The position numbers and the translations under genes are program-made. From Paenirhizobium daejeonense (GTDB lineage: Bacteria > Pseudomonadota > Alphaproteobacteria > Rhizobiales > Rhizobiaceae): 64,000 bases of DNA. The stretch's first letter is position 1. Each line of letters begins with the position of its first letter. Below are positions 57,205 through 64,000 of this stretch, piece after piece. Under the pieces are notes generated by a model, which did no database searches, was not told the DNA's origin, and was given only the letters and a program-made list of their open reading frames with translations. The stretch covers positions 496,001-560,000 of the forward strand of contig NZ_JACLAL010000002.1 in assembly GCF_014280875.1 (NCBI RefSeq), in the 5' to 3' direction.

Positions 57205-58041
57205 ATGACCGCGGTGGCCAGCGATTTCCGGATGTTCCCGACCGGTCGGCCCGGCCTCCTGGCCGTGGCCGCCTCCAGCGATCACGCCTTCCCGCGCCAT
57301 ACCCATGACGAATACGGCATCGGACTGTTCATCTCCGGCGGGCAGATGTCCGCCTCCGGTCGCGGACAAATCACCGCCAGCGCCGGCGACATCATCACGG
57401 TCAATCCCGGCGAGGTTCACGATGGGGTGCCGACGCGCGGCGAAAGCCGGTCATGGCTGATGCTTTACCTGGACCCCGCACTGCTCGCCGATATCAACTC
57501 CGACCTGGAGGGCACTCAAGACGCCGACTTCGAGTTCGAGCGGCCGGCATTCAGTGACCCGAGAGCCGCCCTCTCCTTCACGTCGGCATTCGCCGCAGCA
57601 AGCGGTGAAAGAGACAACAAGGGGCTGGCTCTCGATCAGGCCCTTGCGGCGCTCTTTGTACCTCTATCTTCGGTGAAACCTTTCGCGAAAAAGGCTCAGA
57701 CCGGACGCGACCTGCTCCGGGCAAGGACCATGATCGATGACGATCCCGCGCGTAATCTCTCGCTGCAGGATCTGGCGACAGAGGCTGGCCTCAGCCGGTT
57801 CCAGACGCTTCGTGCTTTTCAGGCCCTCACCGGCCTTACCCCGCACGCCTACCTCATGCAGCGTCGAATGAGCCTTGCCAGACGCCGGATTTCTCAAGGG
57901 ATGAGCCTTGCCGATGTCGCCGCGGAAGCAGGCTATGCCGACCAGAGCCACATGACCCGTGAATTCAGGCGGCGCTACGGCTTGACGCCGGCCGCCTACC
58001 GACAGGCGGTCACGGCCTGCAATTCCATTCAAGACGCCTGA
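57205..58041 (+). CDS. AraC-family regulator with cupin sensor
   Basis: A 278-residue AraC regulator. An N-terminal cupin (FPRHTHDEYGIGLFISGGQ and ITVNPGEVHDGVP) senses a small ligand; the C-terminal double HTH has NLSLQDLATEAGLSRFQTLRAFQALTGLTPHAYL and SLADVAAEAGYADQSHMTREFRRRYGLTPAAYR. ATG 57205 overlaps the GPx stop region by near-adjacency. The next gene is a LysE exporter, a frequent AraC-LysE pair, so it may control amino-acid efflux. Confidence 0.92.
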   Translation: MTAVASDFRMFPTGRPGLLAVAASSDHAFPRHTHDEYGIGLFISGGQMSASGRGQITASAGDIITVNPGEVHDGVPTRGESRSWLMLYLDPALLADINSDLEGTQDADFEFERPAFSDPRAALSFTSAFAAASGERDNKGLALDQALAALFVPLSSVKPFAKKAQTGRDLLRARTMIDDDPARNLSLQDLATEAGLSRFQTLRAFQALTGLTPHAYLMQRRMSLARRRISQGMSLADVAAEAGYADQSHMTREFRRRYGLTPAAYRQAVTACNSIQDA

Positions 58042-58095
58042 CGACCGCGACAGCTAGCCTCCGACCCGATTTCTTCTCTCCGGATCGGACACCGC

Positions 58096-58707
58096 ATGTA
58101 TCTCGAATTCATCCTCACATCGCTGATCGTCATCGCAACGCCCGGCACTGGCGCGCTCTATACCGTCGTCATGGGGCTCTCGCACGGCAAGGCTACATCG
58201 CTGGTGGCAGCCGGGGGCTGCACGCTCGGCATCGTCCCCCATATGATCGCCGCGATCCTCGGCCTTGCCGCCGTTCTCGTCACCAACGATACGGCGTTCC
58301 AGATCGTCAAGCTCGCCGGCGCAGGCTACCTGCTCTACATGGCGATCAGCATCTGGCGAGATGCCTCGCTCTTTTCCCCCGAACGCGACCGGCAGCAACG
58401 CTCGGCGGTCGGTATCATCCGCCACGCAGTGCTGATCAATCTCTTCAATCCGAAGCTGTCGATCTTCTTTTTTGCACTACTGCCGCAATTCGTCACCGCG
58501 CAAGACGAACACGCCGTCCTACGCATGACCGAATACAGCCTTGCCTTCATGGTGATGACGTTTGTCGTTTTCGCGCTTTACGGCCTGTTCGCCGCCACTG
58601 CCCGCGACAAGGTTCTGTCCCGGCCCAAGCTGATGCTGTGGATCAGGAAGAGTTTTGCAGCCGCCTTCGTGACTCTAGGGCTGAAACTGGCTCTGGCGGA
58701 GCGCTGA
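58096..58707 (+). CDS. LysE/RhtB-family amino-acid exporter
   Basis: A 203-residue inner-membrane protein with about six helices: YLEFILTSLIVIATPGTGALYTVVMGLSHGK is the first helix pair with the conserved PGP-like turn (here PGTG), and LINLFNPKLSIFFFALLPQFV is the typical second-half motif. The family exports lysine, homoserine, threonine or similar. It lies 54 bases after the AraC gene. Confidence 0.92.
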   Translation: MYLEFILTSLIVIATPGTGALYTVVMGLSHGKATSLVAAGGCTLGIVPHMIAAILGLAAVLVTNDTAFQIVKLAGAGYLLYMAISIWRDASLFSPERDRQQRSAVGIIRHAVLINLFNPKLSIFFFALLPQFVTAQDEHAVLRMTEYSLAFMVMTFVVFALYGLFAATARDKVLSRPKLMLWIRKSFAAAFVTLGLKLALAER

Positions 58708-58734
58708 CACGCGCTCCGCATCGTAGTCACGACT

Positions 58735-59277
58735 TCAGTGGCCGGAGAATTCCACCAACGTACGGACCTCGACGCCGAGGTCTTCGAGCTTCTTGCGACC
58801 GCCGAGATCCGGCAGATCGATGACGAAGCAGGCGGAAATGACATCTGCCCCGATCTTGCGCAGAAGCTGTACTGCACCGACAGCCGTGCCGCCGGTGGCG
58901 ATGAGGTCATCGACCAGAATGACCTTCTGTCCCGGCTCGACCGCGTCGATGTGCATTTCCATTTCATCGACGCCGTATTCGAGGCTGTAGGCAACGCTGA
59001 CGGTCTCGTGCGGCAGCTTGCCCTTCTTACGGATCGGCACGAAGCCGGCAGAAAGCTGGTGTGCGACGGCACCGCCCAGAATGAAGCCACGAGCTTCCAT
59101 ACCGGCGATCTTGTCGATCTTGAGCCCGGCATAGGGCTGCACCAGCTCATCGACTGCACGGCGGAAGGCACGCGGATTGCCGAGAAGCGTGGTGATGTCA
59201 CGGAAGATGATGCCGGGCTTGGGATAGTCCGGAATGGAGCGGATCGAAGACGCCAGCTCCAACGCAAAATTGCTCAT
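58735..59277 (-). CDS. apt: Adenine phosphoribosyltransferase
   Basis: Apt (180 residues) salvages adenine with PRPP to AMP. It has [32 protein letters not shown], and the PRPP loop [17 protein letters not shown]. Standard length. It lies just after the cytochrome bc1 operon (in the transcription order of the minus strand), separated by a terminator. Confidence 0.96.
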   Translation of the reverse strand: MSNFALELASSIRSIPDYPKPGIIFRDITTLLGNPRAFRRAVDELVQPYAGLKIDKIAGMEARGFILGGAVAHQLSAGFVPIRKKGKLPHETVSVAYSLEYGVDEMEMHIDAVEPGQKVILVDDLIATGGTAVGAVQLLRKIGADVISACFVIDLPDLGGRKKLEDLGVEVRTLVEFSGH

Positions 59278-59343
59278 TGTCAGTCTCTGGAAGGGTTGGG
59301 AAGATTACGCCGGAGATTAACAAGTCCGGCAGCGGTAACCAAC

Positions 59344-59369
59344 AAAAAAGGCGGCCGGAGCCGCCTTTT
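59344..59369. terminator. Terminator after petC
   Basis: AAAAGGCGGC (59346-59355) pairs with GCCGCCTTTT (59360-59369) around CGGA. On the minus strand it ends in six Ts, closing the petABC operon. Confidence 0.88.
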
Positions 59370-59392
59370 CCATTTGTCATATGAGGAAAGGC

Positions 59393-60271
59393 TTAATGCG
59401 CTTCCTTGTTTGCGTAGACAGACTTCTTCGTCAGATAGATCAGAGCCGAGAAAATCACCAGGAACACCATGACCATGAAGCCGGTCCGCTTGCGCTCCTC
59501 AAGGTGGGGCTCGGCAGCCCACATCAGGAAAGCGGAAACGTCATGAGCATACTGGTCGAGCGTCTCTGGAGAGCCGTCGTCATAGGTCACCTGACCGTCG
59601 GAGATCGGGGGAGCCATTGCAAGTGCGGCAGCGCCGGAGAAGTAGGGGTTGAAGTGCGTGCCTTCGGCAACCGTCACACCTTCCGGCGGCTCCTGATAAC
59701 CTGTCAGGAGCGAGTAGATATAGTCCGGGCCACCTTCCTGATACTGCGTGAAGATATCGAAGATGAAGGTCGGGAAGCCGCGTTCGACGCCGCGCGCCTT
59801 GGCGAGCAGCGACATGTCCGGCGGAGCCGCACCGTTGTTGGCAGCAGCGGCGGCCTCGTCGTTCGGGAATGGTGACGGGAAGTGGTCGGAAGGCACAGCC
59901 TTGCGGGTGTACATTTCGCCGTCGGCATTCGGGCCGTCCTGCACTTCGTATTCCGAAGCGAAGGCCTTTACCTGCTCTTCCGAGTAACCGAGGTCTTCCA
60001 GTGTGCGGAAGGACACCAGCTTCATCGAGTGACAGGCCGAGCAGACTTCCTTGTAGACCTTGAGGCCGCGCTGAAGCTGGCCCTTGTCATACTTGCCGAA
60101 CGGGCCGGCGAAAGACCATTCCTGGTTCCGCGGTTTCAGGATCGGGTAGTGGCCGGCTTCGGCAGCGTGGTGAGCAGCCTCGGCAAGGCCACCCTCTTCG
60201 GCAGCGGCGGCGGAACCGGCGCTGAAGCCGAGAGCGGCGATCAGCGCGATGCTTGTAACAAGCTTCTTCAT
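59393..60271 (-). CDS. petC: Cytochrome c1 of the bc1 complex
   Basis: A 292-residue precursor. The signal peptide (residues 1-24) is followed by the heme c motif CSACH (Cys77, Cys80, His81) in KEVCSACHSMKLVSF. The sixth-ligand methionine lies in ALAMAPPISDG and the single C-terminal helix (FMVMVFLVIFSALIYL) anchors the protein. It transfers electrons from the Rieske protein to cytochrome c. Start at ATG 60271 follows GAGGA. Last gene of the operon. Confidence 0.96.
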   Translation of the reverse strand: MKKLVTSIALIAALGFSAGSAAAAEEGGLAEAAHHAAEAGHYPILKPRNQEWSFAGPFGKYDKGQLQRGLKVYKEVCSACHSMKLVSFRTLEDLGYSEEQVKAFASEYEVQDGPNADGEMYTRKAVPSDHFPSPFPNDEAAAAANNGAAPPDMSLLAKARGVERGFPTFIFDIFTQYQEGGPDYIYSLLTGYQEPPEGVTVAEGTHFNPYFSGAAALAMAPPISDGQVTYDDGSPETLDQYAHDVSAFLMWAAEPHLEERKRTGFMVMVFLVIFSALIYLTKKSVYANKEAH

Positions 60272-60294
60272 GTTGATGATCCTCTCTCGCGCGC

Positions 60295-61563
60295 TCAGGC
60301 CTGGGTTGCGGCAGACTTGCCGCTCTTCTCGAGAACCGCCTCGGTAATCGAGTTCGGAACACGTCGAGGCGTTTCGAACAGGCCGAGCAACGGCATGATC
60401 ACGAGGAAGAAGCCGAAGTAGTAGAGGGTGCCAAACTGGGCCATCAGCGTGTAGAGGTCGGTCGGCGTACGCGAACCGAGCCAGCCGAGCAGGATGCAGT
60501 CGGCAACGAAGAGCCAGAAGAACAGCTTGTACCACGGGCGGTAGACGGCCGAACGGACCTTCGAGGTATCGAGCCAGGGCAGGAAGAACAGCACGATGAT
60601 CGCGCCGAACATGACGAGAACGCCGCCCAGCTTGGAGTCGATGAACCAGATGTTGAAGGTGATGGCGCGCAGCATTGCGTAGAACGGCAGGAAGTACCAT
60701 TCCGGAACGATGTGAGCCGGGGTCTTCAGCGGGTTGCCCATGATGTAGTTGTCAGGATGACCCAGGAAGTTCGGCATATAGAAGATGAACCAGGCATAGG
60801 CGATCAGGAAGATCGAAACGCCAAAGGCATCCTTGAGCGTCGCATAAGGCGTGAACGGAACGGTATCCGTCTTCGACTTGACCTCGACGCCGGTCGGGTT
60901 GGTCTGGCCGGTAACGTGCAGCGCCCAGACGTGCAAGACGACGACGCCCGCGATCATGAAGGGCAGCAGGTAGTGCAGCGAGAAGAAGCGGTTCAGCGTG
61001 GGCTGATCGACGGCGAAACCGCCAAGCAGGAACTGCTGGATCCATTCGCCGACCCACGGGAAAGCCGTGAAGAAGCCGGTGATAACCGTCGCGCCCCAGA
61101 AGGACATCTGACCCCATGGCAGAACGTAGCCCATGAAGCCGGTCGCCATCATCAGCAGGAAGATGACCACGCCGAGGATCCAGAGGATTTCGCGCGGAGC
61201 CTTGTAGGAGCCGTAGTAGAGACCACGTGCAATATGCAGGTAGACGGCGACGAAGAAGAACGAGGCACCGTTGGCGTGCATGTAGCGCAAGAGCCAGCCA
61301 TGGTTCACGTCGCGCATGATCTTTTCGACGGAAACGAAGGCGACGGTCGTGTCGGCGGCATAGTGCATGGCGAGCACGACGCCGCTCAGGATCTGGACGA
61401 TCAGCATGACCGACAGCATGGCGCCGAAGGTGTAGGCATAGTTCAGGTTTCGGGGAACGGGGTAAGCGACAAAGCTGTCATAGATCATACGCGGCAGCGG
61501 CAGCCGCGCGTCAATCCACTTCTCGAGGCCGGTAGCCGGCTGGTAGCTAGAGTGACCACTCAT
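60295..61563 (-). CDS. petB: Cytochrome b of the bc1 complex
   Basis: A 422-residue membrane protein with eight helices. Heme b ligands lie in [26 protein letters not shown] and [17 protein letters not shown] segments; the Qo-site PEWY motif is in [15 protein letters not shown]. Full-length bacterial type with the subunit IV part fused. It is 24 bases from petC and 16 from petA, in a compact operon. Confidence 0.97.
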   Translation of the reverse strand: MSGHSSYQPATGLEKWIDARLPLPRMIYDSFVAYPVPRNLNYAYTFGAMLSVMLIVQILSGVVLAMHYAADTTVAFVSVEKIMRDVNHGWLLRYMHANGASFFFVAVYLHIARGLYYGSYKAPREILWILGVVIFLLMMATGFMGYVLPWGQMSFWGATVITGFFTAFPWVGEWIQQFLLGGFAVDQPTLNRFFSLHYLLPFMIAGVVVLHVWALHVTGQTNPTGVEVKSKTDTVPFTPYATLKDAFGVSIFLIAYAWFIFYMPNFLGHPDNYIMGNPLKTPAHIVPEWYFLPFYAMLRAITFNIWFIDSKLGGVLVMFGAIIVLFFLPWLDTSKVRSAVYRPWYKLFFWLFVADCILLGWLGSRTPTDLYTLMAQFGTLYYFGFFLVIMPLLGLFETPRRVPNSITEAVLEKSGKSAATQA

Positions 61564-61578
61564 ATTTCATTATCCCCC

Positions 61579-62157
61579 TCAGCCGATCTTGATCACAGTA
61601 TCGGAAACGAATGCGAAATTCGGAATATGCAGGTTTTCCGGCGCCGGACCTTTACGGATTCGGCCAGCCGTATCGTAGACCGAACCATGGCAGGGACAGA
61701 ACCAACCGTTGTATTCGCCGGACTGGCCGAGCGGAACGCAGCCGAGATGCGTGCAGGAACCGATCATGACGATCCAGTTTTCCTTGCCTTCGCCAGCGGA
61801 ACGGGCCAGGTCGGTCGCCTGTTCGGCGGCATCGACATTGGCGTTGCGTGCGACCGGGTCCTTGAGCTCCGCAAGCGGAACGGCCTTGGCGTCTTCAACT
61901 TCCTTGTCCGTGCGATTACGGATGAACACGGGCTTGCCACGCCACTTGACCGTGAGCGACATGCCCGGTTCGAGTGCCGAAACATCGACTTCGATCGAAG
62001 CGAGAGCGAGCGTCGATGCATCCGGCCGCATCTGGTCGATGAAGGGCCATACGGCAGCAACGGCACCAACGGCACCCGCCATGCCTGTGGTCAGATAAAG
62101 GAAGTCACGGCGAGTGGGCTCGCCCAAGGTCTCGGTATTAATTTCGTTTTCGCTCAC
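61579..62157 (-). CDS. petA: Rieske iron-sulfur protein of the bc1 complex
   Basis: A 192-residue protein: an N-terminal Tat-like anchor ([24 protein letters not shown]) and the Rieske [2Fe-2S] domain with Cys135-His137 (CTHLGC) and Cys154-His157 (CPCHGS), plus the disulfide pair Cys140/Cys156. It accepts electrons from ubiquinol at the Qo site. GTG 62157 is chosen because AGGATGG precedes it and longer ATG-led versions add an unlike segment. First gene of petABC. Confidence 0.95.
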   Translation of the reverse strand: MSENEINTETLGEPTRRDFLYLTTGMAGAVGAVAAVWPFIDQMRPDASTLALASIEVDVSALEPGMSLTVKWRGKPVFIRNRTDKEVEDAKAVPLAELKDPVARNANVDAAEQATDLARSAGEGKENWIVMIGSCTHLGCVPLGQSGEYNGWFCPCHGSVYDTAGRIRKGPAPENLHIPNFAFVSDTVIKIG

Positions 62158-62447
62158 GGTTAAACCATCCTCTCGCAAAATCCTGCGACAAACCGCATTT
62201 CCCCCAAGGCGCAGCCTCTGTGTCATCGACACGAATATGCCACAGATTCCCCGCCAATTTGGCGGGTTCTAAGCTTCATACCGAATTATGTCCATACTTC
62301 ACAGGGGAGGAGGGCACAATGTCGCGGTTAAAATCGCAGCGTATTTCCCTGATGTAACGAACCGGCCTACTCATGTTGCAATGCACCTTGAATTGGGGCA
62401 TCTTCCGCGCAATCGGGCATCGGGCCCATAACGGGAAAAAGGGCCTG

Positions 62448-63395
62448 ATGCGAGACAGACTTTCCTGCATTGCGTGCGTTCTTCTGTTCATCGCTCTGAT
62501 GCTCGTCAGCCTCCGTTATATTACGGACTTCTGGCTGCTCGCCTTCTTCTACAGTCTCCAGCCACATATCGGCGCGGCAGCCATTATCGGCTCCCTGATA
62601 TGCCTTGCGATCAGGCGCAGTACAGTTGCATGGGCGTTGCTGGCATGGTCGATCTTCATCACCGGGCATGCCTTCTGGATGAAGCTCGAATTCCTGCCGC
62701 CCTCTGACACTGTCATCTCAGAGAAAGCGACGCGGTTCCGCCTGCTTTCCTTCAATGTGCTCGGCGATAATTTTACGAATGCCGACCGCATCGTGGACAC
62801 AATCAGGATGTCAGGTGCGGATGTTGCCTATGCGATGGAAGCGGGACCTCTGGGTGACCGGCTCGACCAGCTCAAGGACATCTATCCCTATCACATTGGC
62901 TGCGGCGTGATGGTCGAGTTCTGCGACCTGCTGATTCTGTCGAAATACCCGATCGAGCAACCGCGCTTCTTCAGCCTGAGCGAGCTGCGCGCCAACAGGT
63001 TTGCAATCGCCGGAATCAGGATCGGCGGACAGTTGGTCAACTTCTCGGCCATTCACGTGACCAAGCCCTACTTCGACGACTATCACACGCTGGAGCTTAT
63101 CCGCGCCGGAGCCTACATGCGCCAGCGCCCCGGCCCTAAGATCCTCGCCGGCGACTTTAATTCCGACAGCATCGCGCCGGACATGCAGCGCTTCCTGCGG
63201 CACTACAAAATGCATACGGCGGGCTTCGAGCCCGCCACATGGCCGATCGAGGCCGGCCTCTTCGGGGTGCCGATCGACCACATCTTCATGACCGGAGAGA
63301 TCAAGGCAGTCGGTCTGCACAGGCTTCCCGACAGCGAGGGTTCGAATCATTTCGGCCTGATCGCCGACCTCGCAATCGAACCAGCGTCGAACTGA
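62448..63395 (+). CDS. Membrane-anchored endonuclease/exonuclease/phosphatase-fold protein
   Basis: A 315-residue protein: three N-terminal helices (LSCIACVLLFIALMLVSL, FWLLAFFYSLQPHIGAAAIIGSL, VAWALLAWSIFITGHAFW) and a C-terminal EEP domain of the AP-endonuclease/neutral sphingomyelinase type (FRLLSFNVLGDN, then ILAGDFNSD, and IDHIFMTG with the catalytic Asp/His pair, then SNHFGLIADL). ATG 62448 is favoured by AAAGGG upstream; ATG 62373 would add 25 residues. Related proteins cleave phosphodiesters of lipids or nucleic acids. Gap 62158-62447 shows no gene. Confidence 0.85.
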   Translation: MRDRLSCIACVLLFIALMLVSLRYITDFWLLAFFYSLQPHIGAAAIIGSLICLAIRRSTVAWALLAWSIFITGHAFWMKLEFLPPSDTVISEKATRFRLLSFNVLGDNFTNADRIVDTIRMSGADVAYAMEAGPLGDRLDQLKDIYPYHIGCGVMVEFCDLLILSKYPIEQPRFFSLSELRANRFAIAGIRIGGQLVNFSAIHVTKPYFDDYHTLELIRAGAYMRQRPGPKILAGDFNSDSIAPDMQRFLRHYKMHTAGFEPATWPIEAGLFGVPIDHIFMTGEIKAVGLHRLPDSEGSNHFGLIADLAIEPASN

Positions 63396-63416
63396 TCCGG
63401 GTCCGCGGCGAACGAC

Positions 63417-64000
63417 TTACTCCGCCGCCTTGTCTTCTTCGTGCTCGTGCACCGCGAGAAACCCACCGGACTGTCGCGCCCAGAGTTCGGCATAGAGCCC
63501 TCCCCTCCCGACGAGTTCCGCATGGCTACCCTCTTCGATGATACGTCCCTTGTCGAGCACGATGAGGCGATCAAGGGCGGCAATGGTCGAGAGCCGGTGT
63601 GCGATCGCCAACACCGTCTTGTCCTGCATCAGCCGGTCGAGATTGGATTGGATCGCCGCCTCCACCTCGGAATCGAGTGCTGACGTCGCCTCGTCCAGAA
63701 CAAGGATCGGCGCATCCTTCAGCATGGCGCGGGCAATGGCGATGCGCTGGCGCTGCCCGCCGGAAAGCTTGACGCCGCGCTCGCCCACATGGGCGTCGAA
63801 ACCCCTGCGGCCCCGCTGGTCTTCCAGCCGCTCGATGAAATCCAGCGCTTCCGCCCGCTCGGCAGCGTGGAGCAGCTGCTCCTCGCTTGCATCCTCCCGG
63901 CCGAACAGGATGTTGTCCCGGATCGACCGGTGCAGCAGCGCCGTATCCTGCGTCACCATGCCGATATGACCGCGAAGGCTCTCCTGCGTCACCGCCCGCA
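63417..64000 (-). CDS. ABC exporter, C-terminal nucleotide-binding part (cut by window edge)
   Basis: A partial gene entering from the right edge: only the end of an MsbA/multidrug-type ABC protein is visible. It has the Q-loop [13 protein letters not shown], the signature [15 protein letters not shown], Walker [13 protein letters not shown] and the H-loop IAHRLST. Walker A and the membrane domain lie beyond base 64000. The acidic C-terminal tail ([11 protein letters not shown]) is ordinary. The substrate cannot be inferred. Confidence 0.92.
   Translation of the reverse strand, partial: RAVTQESLRGHIGMVTQDTALLHRSIRDNILFGREDASEEQLLHAAERAEALDFIERLEDQRGRRGFDAHVGERGVKLSGGQRQRIAIARAMLKDAPILVLDEATSALDSEVEAAIQSNLDRLMQDKTVLAIAHRLSTIAALDRLIVLDKGRIIEEGSHAELVGRGGLYAELWARQSGGFLAVHEHEEDKAAE

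Noticed and set aside
60272..60700. In-frame extension of cytochrome c1 upstream into petB
   Set aside because: It is the shifted frame of petB; the signal peptide start at 60271 with GAGGA is typical for petC.

Overview
The window is chromosomal DNA of a Rhizobiaceae alphaproteobacterium (Rhizobium/Agrobacterium/Sinorhizobium group). This rests on the high GC, on family-typical proteins (long CarB with an extra N-half insert, BA14K protein, OpgC, LsrB/VtlR-type LysR, PetP/PetR), and on gene orders I recall from Sinorhizobium meliloti: carB, greA, lpsB, LPS genes, lrp, trxB, lsrB; and prs, DUF779, aldehyde dehydrogenase, rplY, pth, ychF, MaoC pair. I cannot name the genus from sequence alone. 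No insertion sequence, prophage, CRISPR array, rRNA or tRNA gene was seen.

Layout. 0.2-14 kb: a 2H phosphoesterase, carB behind a terminator-like leader, an MFS exporter, a DUF2235 hydrolase, greA, three LPS-type sugar genes, lrp, trxB and lsrB, then a probable small RNA. 14.4-22 kb: a single-cysteine ArsR regulator with an Old Yellow Enzyme, an SDR plus small membrane protein operon with a divergent LysR, a VOC protein, a Ca2+/H+ antiporter and OpgC. 22-29 kb: aspartate aminotransferase, a degenerate EAL protein, a PQQ-type sugar dehydrogenase, a DMT exporter, a cold-shock protein, a BA14K protein and an MBL hydrolase. 29-32.5 kb: petP, petR and an EnvZ-like kinase. 32.6-41.3 kb: csaA, proC, ybjN and ubiK leftwards; lgt, midA, pgeF, an M24-fold protein, a lipoprotein and prs rightwards. 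41.3-44.6 kb: an aldehyde dehydrogenase module. 44.7-51 kb: two full GGDEF-EAL proteins and a periplasmic binding protein around rplY. 51-59.3 kb: pth, aqpZ, clpS, ychF, an AT-richer glycosyltransferase, two MaoC hydratases, a glutathione peroxidase, AraC, LysE and apt. 59.4-64 kb: the petABC cytochrome bc1 operon, a membrane-anchored EEP-fold protein and the C-terminal end of an ABC exporter cut by the window edge.

Themes. Redox and electrophile defence recurs (trxB-lsrB, ArsR-OYE, GPx, aldehyde module, DUF779). Envelope functions are frequent (LPS genes, OpgC, Lgt, PgeF, BA14K, lipoprotein). Cyclic-di-GMP signalling has two apparently active enzymes and one dead EAL domain. The most interesting non-coding signals are a strong terminator hairpin in the carB leader, a terminator in the greA leader, and a structured, terminator-ended intergenic RNA candidate next to lsrB. 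All functional calls come from reading motifs and from family knowledge; no database search was run.
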